Source: Clostridium saccharoperbutylacetonicum N1-4(HMT) (lineage in GTDB: Bacteria > Bacillota > Clostridia > Clostridiales > Clostridiaceae). Taken from it: DNA of 64,000 nucleotides. Location of the stretch: contig NC_020291.1 in NCBI RefSeq assembly GCF_000340885.1, forward strand, positions 6,364,001 to 6,428,000, written 5' to 3'. Of the stretch, positions 36,890 to 45,773 are shown piece after piece (within the stretch, counting starts at the first letter, position 1; each line of letters opens with the position of its first letter). The notes beneath the pieces were generated by a model. That model saw nothing but the letters and a program-made list of their open reading frames with translations. It was not told where the DNA came from and did not search any database. Position numbers and translations under genes: made by a program.

Positions 36890-36984
36890 ATATCGTAACC
36901 TCATATTTCACAAATTGTTTTGACACTAAGTTTTAACACCGTTCTATATGTCTATTTTACATCATTAACATTGTGGTGTCAATA

Positions 36985-37006
36985 CTGTTAAGTTATGATA
37001 CTAGTA
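36985..37006 (+). repeat. Direct repeat, left copy
   Basis: CTGTTAAGTTATGATACTAG begins a 22-base block that matches 37970-37991 at 19 positions. The two copies bracket the single gene at 37135-37740 and lie just upstream of the serine recombinase. Confidence 0.45.
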
Positions 37007-37026
37007 TACAAATACAATAATTCTCT

Positions 37027-37112
37027 ACAGTATAATTTCTATGGTATGATTTCTACGGTATAGTTTTCACACCATAGTTTACAAGCGTATAATATCATGG
37101 TATAATTTCATT
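37027..37112 (+). promoter_or_regulatory. Tandem GTATaATTTC iterons before the 37135 gene
   Basis: GTATAATTTCTA, GTATGATTTCTA and GTATAGTTTTCA start at 37030, 37044 and 37058 (14-base period); GTATAATATCAT and GTATAATTTCAT follow at 37087 and 37100. They lie directly before AAGGAG at 37121. They may be operator sites or stacked -10-like boxes. Confidence 0.5.
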
Positions 37113-37134
37113 ATTGTAAAAAGGAGTGATGAAC

Positions 37135-37740
37135 ATGTTTAATTATGACGATTTAAATTTATTGACAAAAGAAGCTCAAAAAAAAATAATAACTCAAACT
37201 TTTGATCAAATAAGTTTACAAACCCATCAGCCCCATTCATTACAAAGTATTATTTCTGAAAATAGAGAGATTGGCATAGCTGCACGTATGTCTTCTAGAC
37301 CATTAAATTTTACTTGTTATTCTCTTGTAGATAATAACATAACAAGTACTGGTAAAGAAAAATTTTATACTGGTAAAGAAATAGCTGATATATTCATTAA
37401 TTCTTTTAAGAAATATGGTGAAACCTTTTATCCTATCACTGGATCTATAATTAAACTAATGGCCAAACACCTTATTTTATTTGTAAAAAATGAATATAAA
37501 TATATTCCTTATGCTCAATTTAATATTGCTGAATCAATAGAAACCTCTGGTTTATCTTTAGATCAAGCAAAAAGCATTGTGGATCTTAATCCTATAATGA
37601 ATAGCAAATATAAAACATTATTACGCATAAATCAATTAAAAACTGAAAACTTACCAACTACATATTTAGGTAATACTAGTGGAGAAGATATTTACAACAG
37701 AGCTTTTAAAGGATCTAGCCCTAATATAGTTATTATTTAA
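37135..37740 (+). CDS. Hypothetical protein bracketed by direct repeats
   Basis: 201 residues from ATG 37135, eight bases after AAGGAG; earlier GTG/ATG starts overlap the site. Soluble mixed alpha/beta protein (NFTCYSLVDNNITSTGKEKF; YAQFNIAESIETSGLSLDQA). It is the only forward gene in an otherwise reverse phage block, has its own iteron-rich promoter and a strong hairpin after the stop. It looks like an inserted accessory gene. Family unknown. Confidence 0.6.
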   Translation: MFNYDDLNLLTKEAQKKIITQTFDQISLQTHQPHSLQSIISENREIGIAARMSSRPLNFTCYSLVDNNITSTGKEKFYTGKEIADIFINSFKKYGETFYPITGSIIKLMAKHLILFVKNEYKYIPYAQFNIAESIETSGLSLDQAKSIVDLNPIMNSKYKTLLRINQLKTENLPTTYLGNTSGEDIYNRAFKGSSPNIVII

Positions 37741-37750
37741 CAACTGTATT

Positions 37751-37792
37751 AATAACTTAATTGTATTACAAAAACAATACAATTAAGTTATT
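37751..37792. terminator. Perfect 17-bp hairpin after the 37135 gene
   Basis: AATAACTTAATTGTATT/AATACAATTAAGTTATT with an 8-base loop, starting ten bases after the stop. The T-run is poor. Its right arm shares TTAAGTTATT with the flanking direct repeats. Confidence 0.6.
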
Positions 37793-37969
37793 ATAGATTC
37801 ATTATTGTTTAATGTAAATTTCATTGTACTTCTATAAATAATCATTCATTTACAAATAAGGTTTTAGGATTGTCATAAGCTATATAGATTTTAATATATC
37901 ACCATTCTAATTTATCTAGCATAATTTAAATATTCTTAGTACATTAATCTATAAACATTTCATTCAAAA

Positions 37970-37991
37970 CCGTTAAGTTATTATACTAATA
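37970..37991 (+). repeat. Direct repeat, right copy
   Basis: CCGTTAAGTTATTATACTAA begins the right partner of 36985-37006 (19 of 22 identical), 985 bases away. The rest of 37793-38127 has no gene I can see. Confidence 0.45.
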
Positions 37992-38127
37992 AATTTATTT
38001 TGACAATAAAAAAAGAAGTATCTTACTTTTGATACTCCTTAAATTACTACTCAATCATGTAAATGACTATATTGTATAATTCCCTTGGCTTTTAATACCC
38101 CCTAATAAGTATGCAACTCAAATATAT

Positions 38128-38409
38128 CTAGTTAATATTATCTTCTTCTGCATCATCTGTGCACAATCCTTCTAAGCTTATTGTAAACATTGGTTCTTTA
38201 TATTCAAGATAATATTTGTAAAAAAGTTGATTTGTTTCTTGTACCTGATTAATAGAATCAGTAATGTATTTTCGCATTGTTTCATCTACTATTGCACCAC
38301 AATGAGGGCAGAAATCTACTTTATTTGTTATAGTAAAGTAAATATCAAAATCCTTTTTGCAAGTATGACAATGTATTTTGGCTTTAGTATTAATCATTTT
38401 CTTTTTCAT
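38128..38409 (-). CDS. Zinc-ribbon protein after the terminase
   Basis: 93 residues from ATG 38409 (GGAAGGTG upstream). Two cysteine pairs, CHTCKKDFD and CPHCGAI, form a zinc ribbon in the N-terminal half; the C-terminus is acidic. It is close behind the large terminase gene. Such small zinc proteins are common in phage packaging regions but the role is unknown. Confidence 0.65.
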   Translation of the reverse strand: MKKKMINTKAKIHCHTCKKDFDIYFTITNKVDFCPHCGAIVDETMRKYITDSINQVQETNQLFYKYYLEYKEPMFTISLEGLCTDDAEEDNIN

Positions 38410-38432
38410 TTCTAACACCTTCCCTTTATATT

Positions 38433-39878
38433 TTATTTAATATTCGTTCTATTTCTAAATTTCTTCAATATCACATCCATTAATGCTGTCGCAGTATCTG
38501 GAGCATCATCATGTTCATTTTTACCTTGCAATGTATATCCAGTTAGATTGTCCATAAACTTAGCATATTGACTATTGTAATGATAATCTGAGCGAAAGTA
38601 AAAATTCTCTTTAATTTGTCCACTTGATAGTAACATTCTTGTTTCTTTATTGGATGTAGTAAAAACAGGATCAAAATGAATGTAAAAGCCATTTTCTCTG
38701 CATTTCTTTTTCAAACTTCTACAGTACATTTCACCAGCACCATTACTTTCTATTCTGCATATGTTGGGACTATATTTATCAAGCATTCCTATTGTCAAAG
38801 GCTCTGTTTTTTCAACTGGTTCTTGAGTAAATATACAATCAATAATATAAACATTTCTTTCTATAATAGAACCAATAAGCATACAATAGAAATCTTCTCC
38901 TTTATCCGCTAAGTCAATTGCTGCTATAATTCCATTACTATTCTTATCTTTAATATCCGCCATTGTAAATCTATTAAGTTCATCTATAGAGAACAATAAT
39001 CCTTCTGCTGGCTTAGGATTTTGCTGGTACATTGATTCAAATACATGAGAGTTTTGCCTCTTAATTGCTAATAACCTTTCAAGACTATGTTTGCTTTCCC
39101 ATAATGCTGTTCCTTCTTCTCTTGGATCTTCTTCTGTTGGTGGTCCTATTTTAATCGCTGGGAATATAACTACATACCAGTTTTCCTTTTCTCTTTTTAA
39201 TATTGTTCCTGCTAAATCGTCTTGGTGCCATCTTGTTAGTGTAATAAGTTGTTGACTTTCATTATGTAGACGAGTTTTAAATACTGTATCATACCAATCT
39301 TGTACATTTTGTCTTATTGTTGGGCTCCATGCATCTGCCGCATCTTTGTAAGGGTCATCTATTATTCCTATATCTACAGGTCTACCAGTTAAACCACCAC
39401 CTACACCTACAGTAATAAAACTTCCTCTATGATTAACGACTTCAAACTCTTCTGAATTTCTTAGCCAGTTACTATCTCCTCTAAATCCTTTCCCTGTCAA
39501 TCTAGTTTCTAGATATACTTGCTTATATTCTTCACTATCAATTATTCTTTGAACATCTCTGTTAAATTTACTTGCAAAACTGTGGTTATAAGATGCTAGG
39601 GCAATTCTTAATTCTGGATTATCTCCTAAAAGCTTAGCAGGTAGTCTTCTGCTACATAACTCTGACTTACCATGTTGAGGTGGCATAAATACCATTAAAT
39701 TTTTTATCTCACCATTTGAGAACTTATCAAGTGCATTTGCATATCTTCTGTGATGATCGCTTATTTCATAATTTGAGAATGTCCATTTAGTAAAATCAAT
39801 TAAACTTTCTTTCGCATTATCTATTTGTTCAAGTTTTAAAAGGTCCTCTAATTCAAATAGTTCATTATCTGTTAGCAT
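38433..39878 (-). CDS. terL: Phage terminase large subunit
   Basis: 481 residues. ATPase Walker A PPQHGKSE (about 66-73), Walker B IIDDPYKD, coupling motif LITLTRWHQDD, and a C-terminal nuclease region with 'AAIDLADKGEDFYCML' and a late DDAPD aspartate cluster. It translocates phage DNA into procapsids and cuts it. It follows the small subunit by eight bases, the usual pairing. No portal gene follows, which is unusual. Confidence 0.9.
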   Translation of the reverse strand: MLTDNELFELEDLLKLEQIDNAKESLIDFTKWTFSNYEISDHHRRYANALDKFSNGEIKNLMVFMPPQHGKSELCSRRLPAKLLGDNPELRIALASYNHSFASKFNRDVQRIIDSEEYKQVYLETRLTGKGFRGDSNWLRNSEEFEVVNHRGSFITVGVGGGLTGRPVDIGIIDDPYKDAADAWSPTIRQNVQDWYDTVFKTRLHNESQQLITLTRWHQDDLAGTILKREKENWYVVIFPAIKIGPPTEEDPREEGTALWESKHSLERLLAIKRQNSHVFESMYQQNPKPAEGLLFSIDELNRFTMADIKDKNSNGIIAAIDLADKGEDFYCMLIGSIIERNVYIIDCIFTQEPVEKTEPLTIGMLDKYSPNICRIESNGAGEMYCRSLKKKCRENGFYIHFDPVFTTSNKETRMLLSSGQIKENFYFRSDYHYNSQYAKFMDNLTGYTLQGKNEHDDAPDTATALMDVILKKFRNRTNIK

Positions 39879-39886
39879 AATATCAC

Positions 39887-40312
39887 CTATTCATTCTCAT
39901 TCAACTTTTTCTTAAGTTCTTCTATACGTTGCTTTCTTTCTTCTGGTGTCATATTGGTATTTACATTCACACTAGTTTCACCACTATGCTCAATTTCTTG
40001 TTTATCTCTCCATCCAAAGTTATTCTTTAAAGCGAATATAGAAAAAGTAACATTATTGTCACCTGTTAATGCTCTTTCTTCCATGGATGCTTCTACTATG
40101 TCTTTTGCCTTTTTTATAGTGGGAAAAAATTCATCCCTTGTAGAATAATTATATAAAGTTCTTCTATCTATCCCAATCCACAAAGCAAGACCACTCAATG
40201 TATATGGCTTATTATTTTGTTCACATCTTTGCCAATACTCCATTATTTTTTGTTCCAGTTCTTCTTGTGAATTAAATGCCCTTGGCCTCCCTACTTCCTT
40301 TTTCTCATCCAA
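39887..40312 (-). CDS. terS: Phage terminase small subunit
   Basis: About 141 residues from TTG 40312, eight bases after AAAGGTGG; alternatives are GTG 40321 or a GTG at 40363 that would overlap the tail gene. It has a helix-turn-helix (YTLSGLALWIGIDRRTLYNY) for packaging-site recognition and a charged C-terminus. Unusually, it follows directly behind a tail gene, the reverse of the standard phage order, which suggests deletion or rearrangement of the structural module. Confidence 0.8.
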   Translation of the reverse strand: MDEKKEVGRPRAFNSQEELEQKIMEYWQRCEQNNKPYTLSGLALWIGIDRRTLYNYSTRDEFFPTIKKAKDIVEASMEERALTGDNNVTFSIFALKNNFGWRDKQEIEHSGETSVNVNTNMTPEERKQRIEELKKKLNENE

Positions 40313-40334
40313 TGTGCTCACCACCTTTGTATTC

Positions 40335-41318
40335 TTAACTTGAAACTGCTGGTATTGTTCCACCTAATTGATCTATGCAGCCAAAATCACAGTACCATTC
40401 ATTTCCTCTTGTATTTCCTGTATAAGTAACACTTATAATTCGATATATACCATTCTTGTCTAATCCTCTAAAAGTAAATTGACTGTTAGTAGTTGGAGTT
40501 GAATTATTTCCGCTTACTGCTGGTAATTCTCCGCCATCTGCATTTATTAAAGGTTTTGGTCTTCCGATTTTATAATCTCCATAGATTGGTCCATATGATA
40601 CTTGTTCATCTGGTGGCTTACTTACTGATCTAGCTGCATAAATATCATTATTTCCACCATATATCGCTACATGTTTTGTAGTTCCATCCTCATTAAACCA
40701 AAATACTAAATCTCCTGCGATTGCTGCTCTAACATCAATATTAATTAATCCTGTTGCATTACATCCTTGCCATTGTGTTTCTGTATCTCTACCTATTGTT
40801 AATCCCGCTGTAGCAAAACAATGTTGTGCAAATGATGAACAATCATAATATGTTTTTCCATTCTCTGTTTCACCATTAGCACCATATTCATAAAGCACTG
40901 TATTATCATCACATAACTTTTTAGCTTCTGCGATTATTGTATTTCTAACATTATTTAAAGCTGTTCCTGTTTCAGCAGTTGAAGTTGTTGCTTGTGGAAC
41001 TGAATTATTGTTGCTAATTTGAATTTGTTTTGCTCTGACTAAATTATTATTAACATGAATAAGTGTATTTAGCTTAATCATTGGATTTAATAAGCATTGT
41101 CCATTTATTCCGAAGTCTGTTTGCTGAGGTGTTCCAATTAACCCGCTAGATGGATTTAATTCGAATATTTCATCTTTTGGCAAATCATCTAAATGTATAA
41201 GGTTTAATTCGCCATTGTCCATGTAATATTGTAAATCATAGCTTTTAGCAATTTGTCTTATGTAATCAGATGCTTTCCCAAACATAACCTTCCCTCTTGT
41301 GAGTTTTTGTCCTTGCAA
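40335..41318 (-). CDS. Tail protein C-terminal part with NlpC/P60 peptidase (frameshifted)
   Basis: Second half of a split tail gene. It begins with the XkdQ-like domain end (LTRGKVMFGKASDYIRQIAK … ELNPSSGLIGTPQQ) and ends in an NlpC/P60 hydrolase with YDCSSFAQHC (catalytic Cys) and KHVAIYGG (His), which cuts stem-peptides in the wall. The frame upstream continues cleanly into the other half if one A in AGGAAG (41332-41337) is removed. So this is probably one ~655-residue gene broken by a single-base insertion. Confidence 0.75.
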   Translation of the reverse strand: MQGQKLTRGKVMFGKASDYIRQIAKSYDLQYYMDNGELNLIHLDDLPKDEIFELNPSSGLIGTPQQTDFGINGQCLLNPMIKLNTLIHVNNNLVRAKQIQISNNNSVPQATTSTAETGTALNNVRNTIIAEAKKLCDDNTVLYEYGANGETENGKTYYDCSSFAQHCFATAGLTIGRDTETQWQGCNATGLINIDVRAAIAGDLVFWFNEDGTTKHVAIYGGNNDIYAARSVSKPPDEQVSYGPIYGDYKIGRPKPLINADGGELPAVSGNNSTPTTNSQFTFRGLDKNGIYRIISVTYTGNTRGNEWYCDFGCIDQLGGTIPAVSS

Positions 41319-41319
41319 T

Positions 41320-42306
41320 CTATCTGAAATACTTCCTAAATGAAATAGGATTTGAGGCTTTATTTGTAAGGTGGTCTATTATGTCTCTTGCTGTTTGTCC
41401 TCTAGCTATCGAATAATTAGCTATATCAAAATTAAGTGCTCTATCACTATCTAATGCTATAATAGTTAACTTAAAAGTATTTCCGTTCTCTCTTTCTCTG
41501 ATAGTCTGTAGAATATCACCATCGAATATCAATCCAAATTGTTGAGAACCTTCGTAACCAGCTTCTACAGTTACTCTAGTTCCTGTCATCATAATTGCAT
41601 TTTCTGTTTTAGCTGTTAAATTATAAATAACTATTTCACTTGTATTAGGTTGCATTTGTATAGTTTTTACTATTTTGAATGTACAATGAAGTTCAGACAC
41701 ATCCACCCCATTACCACTAGAATCAATAACAACTATTCGGTATTTTCTACCGTATAAATAATCCTTTACTTTCTCACTATTTTTCACTACTTCATAGTTT
41801 GTTGCTTCTATGTTTAATACATCTGAATTACTATTTGCACTTGCTACTGAACCTGTTGGCATAGTGCCTGTAAATTGACTAAAATAAGTATTCGCTGCTG
41901 TTTTTCTTCTTGTTAAATTAGCTAATTCTTCTTTTGCTCTTTCAAAACTCGTACAGAAAGCAATTGTCAAATCATCTATACTTCCATTCCCCTTCATAAA
42001 GTCATCATGTTTTATATATTCCGATTTATCTATCCAATTATAATATCCTCCAGTTACAGAACCTTGTTGACCTGTTAATTCTGACCAAAAGAAATCCATT
42101 TGATGTTGAAAATCTGTTCCATAGGCTTGTAGTGCTATTTTTCTATCATAACTCCATTGAATTAATCCAAATCCATCGCCGCCAACTTCGTGCAAATTTG
42201 GATCAAAATCGGATTCTTGTTCAATATTCCCCATGACTGCAGCACATGATTTCTCAGGCAATCCTTTATTTCTTAAGTAACTCCAAACTTGTTCTTGTAC
42301 ACTCAT
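41320..42306 (-). CDS. Phage tail lysozyme, N-terminal part (frameshifted)
   Basis: 328 residues. The N-terminal lysozyme-like domain (VWSYLRNKGLPEKSCAAVMG, NIEQESDFDPN with the catalytic glutamate, GFGLIQW) is followed by an XkdQ-like baseplate domain (LHCTFKIVKTIQMQ … FDGDILQTIRERENG … SIARGQTARDIIDHL). It stops at a TAG just after PISFRKYFR, where relatives continue into the sequence encoded at 40335-41337 in another frame. As split, penetration of the cell wall is probably impaired. Confidence 0.75.
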   Translation of the reverse strand: MSVQEQVWSYLRNKGLPEKSCAAVMGNIEQESDFDPNLHEVGGDGFGLIQWSYDRKIALQAYGTDFQHQMDFFWSELTGQQGSVTGGYYNWIDKSEYIKHDDFMKGNGSIDDLTIAFCTSFERAKEELANLTRRKTAANTYFSQFTGTMPTGSVASANSNSDVLNIEATNYEVVKNSEKVKDYLYGRKYRIVVIDSSGNGVDVSELHCTFKIVKTIQMQPNTSEIVIYNLTAKTENAIMMTGTRVTVEAGYEGSQQFGLIFDGDILQTIRERENGNTFKLTIIALDSDRALNFDIANYSIARGQTARDIIDHLTNKASNPISFRKYFR

Positions 42307-42312
42307 AAAGTT

Positions 42313-42450
42313 TTATTCCTCCTTCAAACTAATTGATTGTTTTGCTTTCTTATTCCAATATCTATCTTGTGCTGCTTTAACTTTCTCCTTATTCTTTTTA
42401 CGCCATTCCTTCATATATGCGTTTCTCTGCTCTTTGGCTTTTTCATTCAA
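42313..42450 (-). CDS. Small basic phage protein, 45 residues
   Basis: TTG 42450 follows AGGAAGGAG. The product begins MNEKAKEQRNAYMKEWRKKN and continues with a KVKAAQDRYW stretch, a pattern I know from conserved small clostridial phage proteins of unknown role. Six bases separate it from the tail lysozyme gene. Structured RNA copy B lies just upstream. Confidence 0.65.
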   Translation of the reverse strand: MNEKAKEQRNAYMKEWRKKNKEKVKAAQDRYWNKKAKQSISLKEE

Positions 42451-42483
42451 TGTTAATTCTCCTTCCTAATATTTTGATAAAAT

Positions 42484-42585
42484 AAAAAGGCTACGGTAAT
42501 AAATAACTTAATCCAATTTTGGACTTAGCTAAATATTTCCCGCAGCCATTAAATTCTTAATGCTTTCCATCATATGATGGGGTAC
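42484..42585 (-). ncRNA. Structured RNA element, copy B
   Basis: Shares GTACCCC, AAAGCATTAAGAA and GGCTGCGGGAA with copy A at 36185-36289. The first stem is CCATC/GATGG here against CCACT/AGTGG there; the last is GGCTGCGG/CCGTAGCC with an inner AATCC/GGATT-type stem, then TTTTTA. Paired bases change together, which supports RNA structure. It precedes a small phage gene. Confidence 0.6.
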
Positions 42586-42752
42586 TTAATATTTACTTTT
42601 ATCTTTATATTTATTATACAATAAAATCACTTTTAAAGCTAGTTTTTTCAAGCATTATAGCCTATTTAACACCCAAATTTTTTCCTCTAGAATCTATATA
42701 TGAGGTAGGCGAAAAATTTCTCTGTCCTCCTAAATTAAGATTTTTCAATGTT

Positions 42753-42902
42753 TTAATTTCTTTCATAATCTATAGCATCATGTTCTGCATGATTAGATGT
42801 TCGAATTTTTATTCGGAGTTCTCTATAATCTTCATTTTCAGTAAACCCATAATCTTTATATTTATTGAACCATTTTATACACCTCTCAATATAATTGTTA
42901 TT
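42753..42902 (-). pseudogene. Fragment resembling a phage antirepressor (AntA-like)
   Basis: An open frame without a start codon reads IERCIKWFNKYKDYGFTENE and then DYRELRIKIRTSNHAEHDAI before a stop at 42753. 'KWFN…YGFTEN.D' recalls the N-terminal domain of AntA/AntB antirepressors. Only ~45 codons remain. 42586-42752 has nothing I can call. Confidence 0.35.
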
Positions 42903-42940
42903 ATGTTAACTTATTAGTTGGGATTTTCAGTCTGTTTATC

Positions 42941-43090
42941 CTATTTTTGTTTTTCAAAAGAGTTAATTAATTCTTTTAACTCTTCTGCATTTAATTTCTT
43001 TAGAGTTATCTTCGCAAGTACATTTGCATAAGCAGTTTCTAAGATATCCTTTCCTTCTTTCGTTCCAGGCATTACTAATGATACTTTCAT
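42941..43090 (-). CDS. Small phage protein, 49 residues
   Basis: ATG 43090 follows a G-run (GGGGGG) 8 bases upstream. A longer in-frame start at 43180 would overlap the previous gene. Sequence MKVSLVMPGTKEGKDILETA then a helical tail. Family unknown. Confidence 0.5.
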   Translation of the reverse strand: MKVSLVMPGTKEGKDILETAYANVLAKITLKKLNAEELKELINSFEKQK

Positions 43091-43127
43091 TATGCTACCC
43101 CCCTGTCCATATATCACATAATATGTT

Positions 43128-43289
43128 TCATGATTCACTTGTGTTACTTTGAATTTTCTCCTTCTTACTTTCTTCTTCAATTTCTTTTCTTGCCATTTCC
43201 ATTATTAATTCAGCTATTTTTCTCTGAGCGATTGGAATGGCTTCAGGGTTTATTATTTCAACTGTAACCGTTCCTACTTTAAATTCCAT
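43128..43289 (-). CDS. Small phage protein, 53 residues
   Basis: ATG 43289 has a strong AAAGGAGGTG site. The product starts MEFKVGTVTVEIINPEAIPI and ends in a charged helix (MEMARKEIEEESKKEK). It is followed closely by the 49-residue gene. Function unknown. Confidence 0.6.
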   Translation of the reverse strand: MEFKVGTVTVEIINPEAIPIAQRKIAELIMEMARKEIEEESKKEKIQSNTSES

Positions 43290-43303
43290 TACTTGCACCT
43301 CCT

Positions 43304-43594
43304 TTATTCTGTTTTAAAAGATCCTTTAAAATATTCTTCAACCATTCTTTCATGATAAAGTTGTATTCTTTCTTTAAATTCTTTAGGATTTGTAATACAT
43401 ACTTCGTTAAAAGGTAATTCTGGGTATTCTTCTTTGGTAAACACGACTGGCTCTGTTGTATCTGGAATAGCATTAAAATTAAATTCCTTGACCTTTTTAA
43501 CATTTGAAATCAATAGTTTCTTAACATTTTCAAAGACAGTTTTTGTTTCTTCTATACTTAAATGATCAACTTGTTCTATTAACTTTTCTCTCAT
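43304..43594 (-). CDS. Hypothetical phage protein, 96 residues
   Basis: AGAGGTG precedes ATG 43594. Helical N-terminus (IEETKTVFENVKKLLIS), then KEFNFNAIPDTTEPVVFTKE and an acidic C-terminal helix. It belongs to the reverse-strand early block. Family unknown; the alternative frame at 43279 is its shadow. Confidence 0.6.
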   Translation of the reverse strand: MREKLIEQVDHLSIEETKTVFENVKKLLISNVKKVKEFNFNAIPDTTEPVVFTKEEYPELPFNEVCITNPKEFKERIQLYHERMVEEYFKGSFKTE

Positions 43595-43642
43595 TTTAAC
43601 ACCTCTTCACTATCATTATTTATTTGATATTATAGTTATTTC

Positions 43643-44482
43643 TTATATTTCCCAACTTTCTTTTAAATTATTTAGAAATTTCATTCCCTCACCATCATCT
43701 TTAACAACATCTGGGTGAAGGGCTTTTGCTGCAGTTCTATAAATCTTTTTTAGATATTCTTTTTCTTTGTCTGTGTAGTTACTTTGTTTATTGTTGAAGT
43801 AACTACCAAAACTAGAACTATTGTAGTTACTTTTATAATTTTCATAGTAGCTACGTTGCTGTTCTTGTGCTGCTTCATATTGTTTTTTGAATGCTTCAAA
43901 TTTTTCTTTTTCTCTTAATACTCCAAACACATCATAATAGTAATCATAACTATCTGAATCATATTTATTTCTAAATTCTTCTTTTTTTCTTAAATACTCT
44001 TTAATTGTCAATTCATGTACTGTTTTAACAGTATGTTCTTCTGTTTTATAGAACTCTTCTTTTATTTTTTCAACGAGTGGATCTAATTTTAAATATATTA
44101 ACTCATATATGACGTCTTCCTTTATATCTAATTCATTAGATAATTTTTCAATTCTACTAGCAGCATAATCATACAAACTAAATTCAATTAAATCATAATA
44201 ACTTGCAGTGCAGATTGACCATTGCTTCTTTTTAACTTTTCCATGCTCTCTATAACTTTTATGAATACTCATCTTATAGGCCTTTCTTATAGACCTTTCA
44301 AACCTATTTCCAGTATATCTATGGCTATAATAACTCATATCTTCACCATTCATTGAAAAATTCACTTTATACGCCTCAAGTTCTTTATATGCTCCATAAG
44401 TGTTTTCTTTCCTTAATTCTACTTCTTGGATAACACAATACAATTTAATCACTTCCTTTGTAGTTACTTTGATATTTAGCAT
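43643..44482 (-). CDS. J-domain (DnaJ-like) phage protein
   Basis: 279 residues. A long helical, tyrosine-rich N-terminal region ends in a Q/S/N-rich linker, then a C-terminal J domain (YLKKIYRTAAKALHPDVVKD) with the HPD motif that stimulates DnaK. Phages may use it to recruit host chaperones during replication or assembly. The start is uncertain: TTG 44443, spaced well from GGAAGTG, is an alternative to ATG 44482. 44483-44658 has no gene. Confidence 0.65.
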   Translation of the reverse strand: MLNIKVTTKEVIKLYCVIQEVELRKENTYGAYKELEAYKVNFSMNGEDMSYYSHRYTGNRFERSIRKAYKMSIHKSYREHGKVKKKQWSICTASYYDLIEFSLYDYAASRIEKLSNELDIKEDVIYELIYLKLDPLVEKIKEEFYKTEEHTVKTVHELTIKEYLRKKEEFRNKYDSDSYDYYYDVFGVLREKEKFEAFKKQYEAAQEQQRSYYENYKSNYNSSSFGSYFNNKQSNYTDKEKEYLKKIYRTAAKALHPDVVKDDGEGMKFLNNLKESWEI

Positions 44483-44658
44483 AGTAACTACATATTAAAA
44501 AATTGAGGAAGCCCTTAACTAATAGTCTAGAACCTCTTCACGGATATTACTTGCTACCAATATTGCTATCGCTTTAATACCCGCCCCTATATTAGCCTCT
44601 TTTCTGTTTTAGGTATAATTCATCATCTAAAATCAAATCATCTGTATGAGCCTTATTT

Positions 44659-45585
44659 TTAGCCTATTTTCTTATAGATTCTTGCTATTTCCTTTTTATC
44701 TTCCCCGATGATTGAATATACTCCATTGTCTATCCTTTTAATTTTATAAATCGTTTCGTTATCAAATATATTTTTTTGCTTCAACTCACTTATAAATGGC
44801 CCTTGGTAATCCCTTATAAGTCCATTTTGAGTTAAATTCTGATATATCTTTTCAACATTTATCACATTCCCTTGAGAATCGAAGGTTGTATATGACATTA
44901 ACTCTCCAAATTTATCTTCAAAATAATTATCCATTTTCTCTCTTGCTTTTGGGCTTGAATTAATTGCCTTCCACATATAAGAACTAACACAATTAAATAA
45001 TGGCATCTCCCAATCCGGGCAATCTACAAGATCCTTACATCTGCCTTTTTTCCATCTATACTCTACATGATGCAATATAAAACTATCTGTTATTGATTCG
45101 GTACCAGTTTCTTTTTTATTATAATATTCTTTAATTCTTTTTGCTTGAGTATATGATCCACCTAATATTTGAATTATCTCATGTTCTGAAAAATATTTAT
45201 CCACTAAAGGTATACATGAATATACTAGCATACCACCATAATGATTTATAATTTCTTCTGAATTATCTATATACTCATTTAAGGATTCTATATACTTTTC
45301 ATACTTATCTCTAGCCCCTACTGTTAAATTTAATTTCATCGTATTTTTACTTATCTTTCTATCTTCATATAATTGATCTAACTTTTTATATATTTTTCTT
45401 AGTTTAAATTTTATCTTTATTACAAGATTACTTACTACTAATCTATCATCGCCTTTTGCTTCATCTCTAAATATTCTACACAATCTATCATAGTCTTTCT
45501 CAGAAAAGAAATATCTAAGTTCCTCTTTTACCTTTTTGCTTCTTTCTAATACTAATTGCTCTTTATTCTTAAATTCAGTTACCAT
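44659..45585 (-). CDS. Hypothetical phage protein, 308 residues
   Basis: ATAGGAGG precedes ATG 45585. Mostly helical, rich in Lys/Glu/Tyr, with a WKKGRCKDLVDCPDWEMPLF segment and a C-terminal 'KRIDNGVYSIIGEDKKEIARIY' beta region. It lies in the early reverse block between J-domain protein and tiny ORFs. No family recognised. Confidence 0.6.
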   Translation of the reverse strand: MVTEFKNKEQLVLERSKKVKEELRYFFSEKDYDRLCRIFRDEAKGDDRLVVSNLVIKIKFKLRKIYKKLDQLYEDRKISKNTMKLNLTVGARDKYEKYIESLNEYIDNSEEIINHYGGMLVYSCIPLVDKYFSEHEIIQILGGSYTQAKRIKEYYNKKETGTESITDSFILHHVEYRWKKGRCKDLVDCPDWEMPLFNCVSSYMWKAINSSPKAREKMDNYFEDKFGELMSYTTFDSQGNVINVEKIYQNLTQNGLIRDYQGPFISELKQKNIFDNETIYKIKRIDNGVYSIIGEDKKEIARIYKKIG

Positions 45586-45629
45586 AAATAATCCTCCTAT
45601 TCAATTTACAAAGTAGCCCCTTTAAGTTT

Positions 45630-45773
45630 CTACTCTATATCTAGATAAAGCCTATAATACTTTCCACTCTTAGATTCTTTACTTATTTTTTTAATTGTTA
45701 CTCCTGCTGATAATATGCTAATCATCTTATTCTTTTCATCATCTGTCTTATATTTAATTTGCAGTTTTATCAT
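45630..45773 (-). CDS. Small phage protein, 47 residues
   Basis: MIKLQIKYKTDDEKNKMISI, then SAGVTIKKISKESKSGKYYR; this pattern is familiar from conserved small clostridial phage proteins. The start overlaps the end of the upstream ORF and has GAGAGG. Function unknown. Confidence 0.55.
   Translation of the reverse strand: MIKLQIKYKTDDEKNKMISILSAGVTIKKISKESKSGKYYRLYLDIE

Noticed and set aside
37027..37112. Short regular repeats suggesting a CRISPR array
   Set aside because: Repeat units are only about 12 bases with a 14-base period, no spacers and no cas genes; iterons or operators fit better.
43279..43503. 74-codon alternative frame
   Set aside because: It overlaps the 96-residue gene, which has the better ribosome site and composition.
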